Assembly: GCA_947652115.1 (NCBI GenBank)
Contig: OX393561.1
Span: 44,996,439 to 45,060,438 of the forward strand
Origin: Blastomussa wellsi
Lineage: Eukaryota > Cnidaria > Anthozoa > Scleractinia > Plerogyridae
DNA length: 64,000 bases
Reading direction: 5' to 3'
Positions 14,042-25,532 of the stretch are shown here, one piece after another. The notes beneath the pieces are model-generated. The model had not been told where the DNA came from, searched no databases, and was given only the letters and a program-made list of their open reading frames with translations. The number at the start of each line of letters is the position of its first letter. Within the stretch, counting starts at the first letter, position 1. Made by a program: the position numbers and the translations under genes.

Positions 14042-14440
14042 ATGAAGGCGGACGCAGTCAAACTTCAAGCCATTTACGTTTGGGGAGAGCCAACCTCAAC
14101 GAACTCTGCGGCAGATAGCCAAGGTCGTGGCCTAACAGCCCTAGGGAGTCCAGGCTCGGCTGCCAAATTGCAGGCTGGTTGGGAGGGGTTAAAGTCAGCA
14201 TGTTGTCTTGATGCATGGCAGCCTTTGCTTTTAATTGTCATCAAGACTGCTTGTCGGATTTTGTTTTGGGCAGTCGGGCTCAGGAGCCTCGAGGTCTCGG
14301 ATAGTTTAGCTGTGGCCGGCCGTGGGGAAGCTTTCAAGCAATACCCTTGGTTCAACCCAGAGCCGACAGGGAATGGGAGGGTGAGACCCAGGGAGTTGGT
14401 GGCATTTTCCTGGTCACGATTTGCTAAATCATGACAGATA
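14042..14440. other. GC-rich island open on both strands
   Basis: A segment noticeably richer in G and C than its surroundings. It is open for 130 codons on the plus strand and for 123 codons (14074-14445) on the minus strand. Neither translation shows a domain or motif I know. It could be an old repeat, part of a structured RNA, or a decayed gene; nothing decides between these. Confidence 0.25.
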
Positions 14441-14582
14441 CACATTTAAAGAGCGCTCTGATTGGTCAATTTAGTGTCTACCGTTTACCCATGGTTGGAC
14501 GCTATACGCTAACGAATGTCTTTAACTTGGGCGAGCTCGCTGATGTGACGTGACGTGGCACAAGCATTCGAGGACAAAAAGG

Positions 14583-14962
14583 GAATTGCTACTACATTAT
14601 TTTTTCGCCAGTGCGCAACGTATTGCACCTTTCGTTTATCCTTTTTACCAAATTGTGACTCTTTATAGCATTCAAAAGTTCCGAAAATGTGTGCATCATT
14701 TGTTGCGCAACCAAGTCATAAAGGGCGTGGGTCTATTCCTGGGTTGACGTGACAAAATGATTTGCTTCGCTTCCTGAGTCTTTCTAATTAAACAGGGCAT
14801 GTAAATCAGTCAGCCCGTCAACCCGGGAATAGCTAGACCCATGCCCCTTCTAACTCGGTCGTGCAACAAATGATGGAAAGTTTTTCGTAACTTTTAAATG
14901 CCACAAATAGTCAGAATTTGGTTAAAAGGAGAAACTAAAGGTAGATAAAATGGGTTTCGAAC
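14583..14962. mobile_element. Fold-back DNA element with long inverted arms
   Basis: The left arm (about 14583-14755) and right arm (about 14815-14962) are inverted relatives: GTGCATCATTTGTTGCGCAA on the left against TTGTGCAACAAATGATGGAAAG-type sequence on the right, with ACCCACG/CCCATGCCCC boundaries. The same arm appears in the repeats at 37962-38433 and 40130-40643, which identifies it as a dispersed family. No transposase remains. Confidence 0.65.
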
Positions 14963-15019
14963 TGATGCAAATGTTTATTTGTCCGGTGGACTGCTTGGGA
15001 AATCTGGCAAAATGCTGGG

Positions 15020-15445
15020 GGTAACTGACTTATGTTTGGGTATAGGGGTGCCGCCCCTGGTAGTTTAAAACCCTAGCCCTGATTAGGGCAAAAATAACGT
15101 TAAACACCTACCTTGTTTAGGACAAAGGAAAACGGCTTTTTTAGATGTATATACTACAACGATGATATCTAGTCCAAACAATTATCAAAATGTTGATTGG
15201 TACTGACGAACTTAATCTTGATGAAATAAGAGCCGATGAACGCGAGTTTCTGCTTTCGGATATGCTTAAAACTGGACGAAAATCTTGAAGCCATACCCTG
15301 TCTAGGACGATTCCATTCCCGGTTTAGGACAGACTAACTTGAAATTATATAACCTGTTTAGACTGAGGGGTCAAAATCCACACCCTATCCCGCGGCACGT
15401 TCCCGTATAACCCACATGAGGGATTACCTCCCCCGGGCTTACCGT
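15020..15445. repeat. Degenerate dispersed repeat (CCTGTTTAGGAC-type)
   Basis: Several diverged occurrences of a CC(C/T)TGT(C/T)TAGGAC-like word (near 15112, 15296, 15328 and 15350) are flanked by GGGGTGCCGCCCC and CCTCCCCCGGG edges. It looks like an old interspersed element with internal subrepeats. The family is unknown to me. Confidence 0.4.
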
Positions 15446-18400
15446 ACATATTCACTTCTTGAAAGTGCTATTTAATTAAAATGGCAGTTTTACAACTTTA
15501 AAAGTCTTGGGTAGGTTACGGTCTGGAATATTAGGAATGAATCAGTATTTTAAGATTCAGTGGCCAAAATAATGCAGACCACAATGTGGGTCAGTTTTAA
15601 CTCTCGCAGTAATGTGTTGCTATGGTGATAACGTTAGCGTACGTGTAAATGTGTTAAAAGGGTCAAAGGAAGCGCTTAGAAAGAAAAAAAATTATTTTTG
15701 GATACAAAGCTTTGTAGTTCAAAGAATCCGGAAGCCGCATCTTTTGAACAGGAAATAATAATGTATTTCTTCTTTAAATATCGAGACATTCCGATGACAG
15801 AAGCTAACTGTCAACTTTTAAAGGGAATTAAATATTACAGCATTAACGAGTGATTGGTATGGTAAAATCGCACGGAATTGGTTACATTTACAAATTGCTT
15901 TATCTATCGAGGCTAAAGTTATTCTACTTTTTATGTACGTTGATCAGTTTTTCTCCGAAAAAAATTAAATATAGTGTGAAAACAGCTCCCCATTTTTCGC
16001 CTGAAAGTATTTTTCTAGGATGACTGTAATACCGGTCGAAGTCTCGCTAGCAAAGCACGTACGTCGTCGTCAAGCCCTGGAATTCGAAAAATGGATATTG
16101 TCAGGAGCATAGAAAGACTTCTCAGTCCTAATATTGTAATAACTTGGTCTCGCTCTCAAAATAGGAAGTGTCTAGGTCTTTCCATATCTCCCATTTTATA
16201 CTTTATTTGCCACTACCTACACTAAGTCGGGGACGTTCGGAGAGATGTTCGATTATCTGAAGTAATTAATGCTGCCAATTCCGACCCCAGGTTGAGTAAT
16301 CGAGCTGAGTCGGGCTTTATCGAAGTCGTGTCCCCAGCGACTGTTGGGCCAGCTAAATAAGCTTTTGGGGAATTTGTATACCAGATAAAATAATGGATAT
16401 GATTTTACCGATGATTTTACAATATTTGCAGCGTAGCCACATTTAAATTGTTCCAAATTTTGAGACTGTAAATTACTCAAACTCCTTCACGGTGTGTACA
16501 CGAGGAAATATTGGGCTCGCTGTTCTGCAACTCGCCGGTTCCCGGTCATATAATTCATGGCCGCGCCTAAATTTAAGGAAAGATTGCATCAATTAGCCTG
16601 TCTGGAAGTCCTTTCTATTCAAGGATGGTTTGGATGTCTTGAACTAATTTTTGATAGAGCTCGCCCTTCGGCGAATGACCCAAGAACACCCAAAGGACAT
16701 GCATGAAAGAAAATACGATCACCCCAATTCCTCTTGACAGAAGAAGGGAGAAGAATTTGTAATGGTGAGTATCATTTCAATAAATACATATTGTGGACGA
16801 TTACCCGTCTAGCTTGCGGAGAATTGGCAGCTTTGTCGTTAACTCGGTGGTGCTTGTGGTTACCCCATGCAATGTTGATGAGGCTGATGTTGTTCTTAGA
16901 CTGGTTGTCGTTTGCTTCACTTGTGGTACCCAACAAATAAAGCTCAACATTTACCAGGCTCAGTTACTGAGAGAGTATTTAACTTATTGTATTACGCGAA
17001 GGCATTTTTTCTAGAGAACTCTCAACAGCTGATACATTTGCAATTGGGACCAGAATGAAAGTCCATGCGTGCGGTATTCATTTTTTTTTTTAATAATTTG
17101 CTAATCCTCCGCGCTGCATCTGCACCTCCATCTAAAGGGTGGAATTGTTCTGTTAATGGTAGCTAGTTGTGTATTGGTTCTCAGAAGATTGCAGAGGCAC
17201 ACATAGCTATTAACCACCCTAAGTTTGCCTTAAACTAGTGTGATACGTACTCACATGATGCTATCACTTTGTTGATTTAATGAACCAGCAGCTGTAAGCA
17301 AAGCTTATCAAAGCATTCCTACTTGTCAGGACTGTTTTGATCATTAAAAGTTTTGCTATCTTGATTATTTTGAGTGAATGTAAAACTGTTACGGTTCATT
17401 TATTAGCAGCAGTATGTTTAAAATATTACACTTCGAGCAATAATTTTTTTATGGAAAAGGGAAAAGTTCGCTCTTCGCGTATTTAAAATAATGTGCGAAG
17501 GATCAAAACACGAGCTCGAAGTCGCGAGCGACGGCTCAGCTCTGAGTTAAATGCCATGCCATGCAGATCTAGCAAGTCTATCAGTTACCCATACGCGGAC
17601 GAAATTAAGGTGATTCCTCTCAAAATTCAAACAGAATGTTTGCCTTCAAGTATTTGATGTGCATGTAGCCCTATGCCGGCATTAGATGAGGATCAAGGAT
17701 CAAGGTTGATCAAGGTTGTAGATTTAATATAATATTAGAATTTTTGAATTAACTCTAGCTTGGTATAACAAATCCCCTGATTATTTATTGTATTGACCAC
17801 AAAACTAAAAACCGAGTTTGCAGCATGAGGGTTTGGTAGACATGTACCTTTCATTTGATTTGTTTTCCTGATTTAGTGCCACTAGAGGTTAGTTCGCTTG
17901 CGATTCTCGTTATTCTGCTTGTAGCTTAACTTGCCATTTTGCTTCAAGACGTTTCCTCAATGGCTAACCTGTGAAAAAAAGTTCCTTATGAGTCTTTGGC
18001 AATGAGACGGATATACACTCGGGGCTCTTTATGCGTTAAACCTGAACGTGAAGCACTTTGAACTACAATTTGTTGCCAGTCTTAATTGATATCTTGTAAC
18101 TATGGCACCTCATCAATTAACTTTTGAATGTGAGCTTTTTTGGAAATTAATCTGACTGTTTCTGAGTTGTAGCGTACTATATACAAATGCTAAAATGAAG
18201 CGTTTAGACAAAGCTTTACCGACGAGTTGGCGTTTCTTGCAAGTCAGTCGCTTTCAGTCATACATTTTGGATTGGGCGAAGAGAATTTATATACAAGAGA
18301 AAGCACTTATGAGTCATCAAACGAGGATTCAGGTAAATTTTCATAGGCCAAGAGAGAGTCTTCCTTTTGTGAATTGAACCCCAGTGTGGATATGCTGGCA

Positions 18401-20940
18401 TCAGTCGTTGCACTGCATTGTACCTTAAACATTGTTCACAATGCAAACCATATAGGGGCAAAGTTTTCATGGAATGTTGTAATGAGCAAGAGCTCTTTCT
18501 GACTTCCTCACTATGTCGTCTACAACTGGCAACAATATGTGGTTAAAATTCTCTACTTAATGCATGAAAACGTACGCCTTTGAAAGTTAGGAAACTCGCT
18601 GGTAAGTTTTGAGATACCGAGGCGAGTTAACAGTTAAATATAGATCACGATGAATGTATATTGAATGTGGTTGAGCAATCTTTCTCGCTGATCACAAGAG
18701 CACCCCAGTTAATCCAGGCCTAGTTTATCAGTAATCTTGATTCTCACAAGGCTGAAATGACCAAGTAATCAATGAAATTTAACTGTATCAAATACATTTT
18801 CGATAGAAAAATTGTGGTACGAATTTCAAACAAAATACTGTGGATAAGTTTCCACTAAAACACTACAGAAAGACACGTTATGGTGCGTATAGGATCTAGA
18901 ATATTAGGTGTTGGAAAAGTAAAGACCCTCTTTTCAAGAAACGATTTTGACACTAAAAACGCTAAAGAGCTAAGTTGTTTACTGACTGCTTAATGGAAAA
19001 TTTTGCGAAGAATGCATCATTAAATGAGCTTCAAAATCCAAAATGAATTAAAATGTAAACACTTAATTCAAAATTTCACTTCCTACTCTTTTGTTTACAC
19101 GTTATTCAATCCTGCTAATACCATGTGTTTTATTGTTTTTAAAAAATAAATAAATAAGAAATAACAACTATAATAAACCCATTGATGCGACATCACCATA
19201 GGTTCTCTAGAATTTACATGGACTGCATACAAAAGTTGTGCTCTGAACCACATGTAGTTCTAATTTAAAAGAATGCTGCAAATACTGAAGTACGATCTTT
19301 AGTATACGGTTAAAATTTATTTCCTATTTCTTTGTTTGCAAGTCATGATCCAAGTTTAGGTTGTTCGGTCGAAACCATTAGGCGAATAATCCATAGTAAT
19401 GAATTGTCTAATTATAGAATAATTCCATGATCATGACCCCATCAATGGGGAATGAACTTACAGAACTTATGCTTGAATACCGAGTTACAAACAATATGAG
19501 TTCCAACATTCTCCATTACGAACCATAAGAAGCCAAATGTTTTTTTCTTTTTTAGGAACCTAATACTTCCCTGTTCTTTGTTTGCAAGCCATGCATTAAA
19601 AAAATAATAATTATAATACCCCCGTCGATAGGACACCTCCTGCTGTTACAATGTTTTAGAAACTTTGGATACCTTGCCATATGTATTTTACATTTCAAAA
19701 ATTCGAATTTTTTTCTGATTAAAAGATTTAACTTTCAGAGTGATTTGATGTGACACATCAAAACCCGTGACAAAACAGATTTTTTTAAGTAGCTGCGTAG
19801 CCCTTGTGGAAGGACGTCGTCGTTGCCAAAAAGAGGGAATCCTCGCCCACGCGGAAGTTAGGAATTAGCCACTTGAAGTCCAAATCACAAGCTTTGATGC
19901 ATTCATTATCAAGTTTTATCTTTTAACTATTCTTTTATTGAATAAGTTGGTTTTGTGCATTTTTCGCGAGTGTCACGAAAATATTTATACCATCAGAATG
20001 GTTGCCTTGAACGATTGTTTATGCAACTTAATATTGAGAAAGCAATTACCACTCGTACTAGAACTTAAACTTGTCATTTCTGTCATTTCACCAAAATGCA
20101 TTTCAAAACTCTTCTTTAATTTTGCATGCAAGCGACGTTGCGTAACTTGAAACATTTAACCATGGACAACGCGAAGATACCGGTCGGTGTGTTTCCTGCT
20201 AGCAGTGAAAACCCCTCGTGTTTACATGTACCACAAGCACCTGTAGATGTCTTAGGAATATTTCTATTTATTGAAAACAAGTACACACCATGATTAAAGC
20301 GATTGTGGTAAGTATGGGATGTCTTGCACTTGGCAGAGTAAATAGTTTTACTTTGGGGCAAACTATATAAATTGCTGATGAAATCGGGTGTAGCATTTGG
20401 AGATATTACTTCTTTTGTCACTGTGGCAAGATAAAAATTGCATGCTATGTACAAGTAAATGGTTACTCAAAATTATTCTCCTGGACTGAATAAATATTAA
20501 CGGGGCTAATTTGAAAGTAAATCTTTGATACGGTCGGCAGCTTCAAGAATTTTGTTCAAACTGAGCTTGGCACAATCTTGAACAGAAAGAGCAGTACAGA
20601 CCTAACTCACGTGGACCGAAGAGCTGACTTGGCTTTATTTTCCAGGTGTCGTTATTTCAGCTGAACTATTTAGTAGTTAAATTCAAATTAACTAGCCTCC
20701 TTTGAAAAAAAGGTGTATTACAACAATTTTTCGTTTCTTTCATTTGCACATATTAACTATTTGTTTGCTCTTCGGCGCAGTAAAATCAGTGGATGAAAAA
20801 AAGAGTCCAGCCTGTATGTAAACACTATGTCGTCTATCAGGGTGCAACCTGCTACAGTTGCATGCTTGAATCTGAGAAAAAGTCCATAAAGCATCATTTT
20901 TAAATGCTATGCTTAGCATATCATTCACCCTCTTCGATTA
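15446..20940. other. Non-genic stretch, nothing firm
   Basis: Short frames only (for example 112 codons on the minus strand at 20116-20454) without motifs, splice structure or similarity to the other genes here. No recognised transposon fragment. Confidence 0.35.
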
Positions 20941-20949
20941 ATTCATTGG

Positions 20950-21036
20950 TATAAAAGTTGGTGTTGGGTGCGCACATGGTGCAAGATGAGTAATAGGATG
21001 AGAATTAAGATGATACTGCAACCAGTATTGAGATCG
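20950..21036 (+). promoter_or_regulatory. Tentative promoter and first exon for copy B
   Basis: TATAAAAG at 20950-20957 is followed at 20998 by an ATG. Thirteen codons (MRIKMILQPVLRS) then end at a GTAGAA donor at 21037 in phase 0. Copy B's first detected exon begins in phase 0 with AVLVAASFQC, so joining the two would give a plausible basic-then-hydrophobic signal peptide. The donor is weak, an earlier ATG lies at 20976, and the intron would be about 4.3 kb, so this is a guess needing transcript evidence. Confidence 0.2.
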
Positions 21037-21039
21037 GTA

Positions 21040-24000
21040 GAAGACATTAACTGCAAGGTTCTTTTATCCGATCTCGGTTTAGTTCACTAAATTTTCGGTG
21101 GCCTTTGTTCACCTTGCAGAGCGAGTGACGAACATCACTCGCTCTGATCAGGTTAACTAATCAAACATTTAATTTTTGCATAACATATAATGCTCATTTA
21201 CGTCTTGAGGATTCTATGTTGATTTAAAATAAATTATAGTGTCATGCCTACACTCAAATCGTGCCTCGTTTCGTTAATATTGAAAGGCATTAAGGTTCAC
21301 AGAAATAGTGAAAAGAGATCATCATGTCAGCTTCAGAATATTTCTTTTATGCTTTAAATTAGTAGTTAATTAAACAAGCAGAAAAGGTCAACAAATAAAT
21401 AAACACGTCTTTTGACTCTTTTTTAGCTCACTTTGAACATGTGAGTTGACATATTAAACTGGTTGAATTTCATCTCTATTGTCATTATACTCTTTCTAGC
21501 ATTTTCCAGGACTCGCTAGTAAAAGATATATTAGTGAGCAGAATGTTTCGACTGTTTACTTGGAATGACTTGGAAATGATTGCTTACACCGATTGATCTT
21601 CGTGTATACTGAAGCTATTGTTTCAGGCTTTCGTCTCTCAGAGCTATCAAAACAAATAGTCATATAAACAGTCAATATTGTATTCTTTAGAGTGTAGTCC
21701 GAAATGATAGATAAAACGTAGCATGGAATGCTATTTATGAAGATTTATTTCATTTTGACAAAATTTCGAAGGCTAGCTTTATAACTGATCAAGGAGCTTT
21801 GTTTACGTATAGCCTCGACAAAGATGAAACTCTTCTAGTTTCACGAATGATTACTTCTGTGAATACAAAAAACCCTGGGTTCGGTCAGGAAATATGCAAT
21901 AACGAAGTTTCCTTTGGAACACTGACTACAAAGGAAAAATAAATAAAAGTAGTTTCAAAGATAAATAATAAAAATGTAAATAAAGCTTTATGTTATGTCT
22001 TCATTACCAACCCAAGGAGTTCCGTAAAGTGTTTCAAGTTCCACTGAGTGTTGGGTTGTCTGAGTAATAAGAAATAACTGTGTTAACAGAGACTTCCTGT
22101 CGGACAGATCCATGCGGAAACATTGTTTGTTTTCGGGATCTTTTATGCATCAGCAAGTTGGATTTGGGCTTCCGCTCAAGCGTGGGCGACCTTCCGCGGC
22201 GAGCATGATTAACTCTCTTACTTGAACAACTGACTGGAGAAACCCTACAATGCATTTCTGTATTTTACAGTCGCTTTCGAGAGAATGTAAATAACGCAAT
22301 TAAACTCGTTAGTAAAAAGGAATAATATATATCCGCTTTGACCAAGGGAGGTCTACAGAGAACTGAAAGAGGTAGACCACCCAAAAGAAAGTAGTTGCAA
22401 AACAAGTATCAACAGACCTTTTTTGTCCTTATTTGACAGTTAAGTCATAATTGCAGCATTATTTTCAATAAGATTACAATAAAAAACAAGAATTAGGTAC
22501 GCTTAAACGCTGGAATTAACATAATGTAATCTGGATTGAGCAAAGGAGAAAGACAAATTAATAGCCCGTATGTGCATACGCGAGGATCTCGTTTCTCAAG
22601 ACCAATATTATGCTGCTTAAGAACCGTTTGTACTAAAGGGTAGCTGACCTGATAATAATCATCGATATATCGCTACATTGCATATTAGGACACAAGCAAA
22701 TCGTCGGCAAAATGGTTACCTCTAAGTGTTGTATTCGTGCCACCAAATACTCACAGGGTGATTACAGTGAATCGAGTCATGCTTGGAAAATTAATCATGC
22801 AAACGAAGGATGTAATCAGTAGTACCTTTCAAAGTCTTGCATTCTTCTTTAAGACAGAGCAGATCTCTATTCCAGGCTTCGTTAACTAACCCAGTATTAG
22901 TGCACACGTGCTTTGGTTTGACCATCAGTTGAACTGAAAAAAGGGTGGCAAATCGTATATTGCACTGATGTAAATCAGTTTAATTACCAGCAGAATGTGA
23001 TTCAATGCACTCTTTGACTGCACAAACGACTGACAAAGGCCATATTTTCTATTTCTAATCTTACAAAAATCTGCTCATGTTATCGATTCTGGATATTGTC
23101 GGCTTCTTTTATAATATTGCTCTTTAAACCTTCCAGAAGCACTTTTCGTACACGAGCACAATGCAAACATTATCGTTTATTCTCTAGCCCACCCTTCCGT
23201 TTGTCAATTTCAGAGTTTATTGTAATACATCGTTAATCAGAACATTTTGCACTGCGTTGGAACGGGATCTTTTGGGAAGTTTGTTATGTGTGTGTCTGTT
23301 ATCAGTCGAATTTCCTTCAGAGCACTGAACGTATTTATAACGACAGTGTGGTTATCGGCCAATTGTGGATATACACTAATTGACAATATTTGAACATAAT
23401 AAAATTATAGCCTTTACTATGTTGTATGTGGAACGGAGGCTCCATTCATGAACTCCTTGCATACTGGATTTTTGAGACAATTCAAAATTGAATAGAATCA
23501 AGACCCAAAGACAAAACACAGGATAAGCCGATGTTTCTGCCTACTCATATGGTTGTAAGAAGACAGAAGGGTATTCATAAAATAGAAAAATAAAACTCTT
23601 ATCATTATGAACAGCCGAAACGGATGAATCCTCGCCAGGTGCCCTTTCCACGGGACAGATTCCAATTTTGAAAAAAAAATGTTGAAAATGGACTATTATT
23701 TTGAATCTTCGAGATACCTTAAATAAGGTAAGATGAATAAATTAACGACAATAAAAGTTTCAAGCGGGAAAGAGCACTTATATAATTGATGAAGCGAAAT
23801 ATTTACCGTGGTTTTGCTTGACCACCCTTCCGTTTCTCAATTCCACCGTGTAAGCAAGTTATGCTTGGCTATTCAAGACATTTTGCTCTGCTTTGGTGGA
23901 TCTTAAAATTCTTAAAATTCTTAAATTGATCGTACCCCACCGTAATACACGGGAAAAGCCGTCGATGTCCCCACCCCACCAATGAGGTTTTCGCTTTATC

Positions 24001-25340
24001 AAGTCACTGCAAAATAAAATTACTTTTAATAGAAAGCCTTGAGCTTGCTCTACAAGTTGTCATCAGTTATGACGTAATTTGAAGTTATATGACGTCAAAT
24101 GCGTTGGTAGTATTGGTAGCACTATGGTAGTGTCACTAATCCTGGGCGTACAGTTGACACATTCTGCATGAATGGAAAGCTACGGAAAGTTTCAGAATCA
24201 TAGAGTAAATCCGCGTTTCAAAATTAATTTCAGAAAAGCTTCAAGGAGAAATGGGAGATGCATTTAGCGCACTCAGGAGATCACACCTTTAAAGTATTTT
24301 GAGAATTCATACGCTAAAGCGGCCTTTCACCTAAATAGCCTTTTAAGAAATTGGACACTTTTACCAAATCGTAATCATAAAACAGCCTACAGTCACTTTT
24401 GGTTTTCGTTTAATAATATAGAACCCTTAAGCTTAATTCATTTGATTTGGGACTGCAGAATTCTTTCCCATCATCCAAAGTCTAACATGATGTAACATGT
24501 TGCAATGACGAATTTGGAGTTCCTGGTGACCTGCGTAGTACTTCAGCATACGCTTTAGAGAAGACGTGCACTTAACCGACGTAGCAACCCAAACCCATCT
24601 CAGTTCGCCATTGTTGCTTGGTAATCTCCCTGTACTTGTGGATCCCCTGCCTTATGAGATATATTATATGATTAAATTGTACATGTTGGAATGAAAGAAG
24701 GAAAATTATTGTTCAAATAGGCTGTTCAAAACTTTGCTTGCCGCATTGTGAGTGGCGCACGCAAGTACGATCATGTCACACCGCTAGTTAAAGAACAACA
24801 AAGTCCTGGGAACGAGGTTGGTTAAAGAACTTACCCGGTCCCCTGTGGCAAGCCAGCTTTACCACCGCAGTGCGGCCACGACGACCGTGTAGTAAACATG
24901 GTGACCAAGTCGTAAAATGTGGTTTAGAGTTTTCTGCATTACCAAAAAACGCCAAATTTCGGCCAGCGCATACGCAATGCGCATAATAATCTTTTACATC
25001 CGGTGCTTCTCAACTCGCTTTCTATGAATAGTCAAATCCATAGCTATTACACTAGAGCAGCCAATGATTACCGAGTGGATCATCACTGAACAAATCTCCA
25101 AAAATTCATTTTTTCAAGGTCCAAAAATCTGGAACCTTCTTCCTACCACAATAACTACTCTGTCAAGTTTTCCTAATTTTAAGAATAAACTGCTTGAATT
25201 TTTAGTAAAATAATCAATGAATTTGTCCACACACTCGTAGCGCTACCGTTTTTCAAATATTGCGATGTACCCGGTGGCCTCAACTATAAGCCTGGTGGTT
25301 TCCAGAAGTCATGTATATTTTTTGTATTATTTTTCTCTTT
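21040..25340. other. Non-genic or long intron, nothing recognised
   Basis: No coding segment recognised. If the tentative first exon at 20998 is right, this is the first intron of copy B. Near 24800 there is a GGGAACGAGGTTG word shared with the palindromic elements at 26993 and 50160. Confidence 0.35.
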
Positions 25341-25342
25341 AG

Positions 25343-25532
25343 GCAGTTTTGGTGGCCGCCTCCTTTCAATGTGTGCATACCTGCAACGAGGTCAAATGCA
25401 GCATTCGCTCATACCTGTTACACACGCAGGCCAACACCAGCTCGGAGTCTCTAGTGCGAGTGAACGTGGACGACAATGGAAATGCTACTGGAGTGTCGGT
25501 TGCTGGAAGAGGAAGTCAGTCAAAATATACCA
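25343..25532 (+). CDS. Copy B exon: signal-peptide end and N-terminal strands
   Basis: Acceptor TTTCTCTTTAG, donor A|GTAAGT. It has the same length (190 nt) and phases as the copy A exon at 377-566. It encodes the hydrophobic end of a likely signal peptide, C-x4-C, and the GNATGVSVAGRGSQS region. The asparagine in NAT fits an N-glycosylation sequon. Confidence 0.65.

Noticed and set aside
20116..20454. 112-codon minus-strand frame with several cysteines
   Set aside because: Does not match the exon lengths or phases of the beta-trefoil family and has no recognised motif.
20720..20745. IRF-type site upstream of the tentative copy B promoter (TTTCGTTTCTTTC)
   Set aside because: Spacing between the GAAA halves is wrong (one base or none instead of two).
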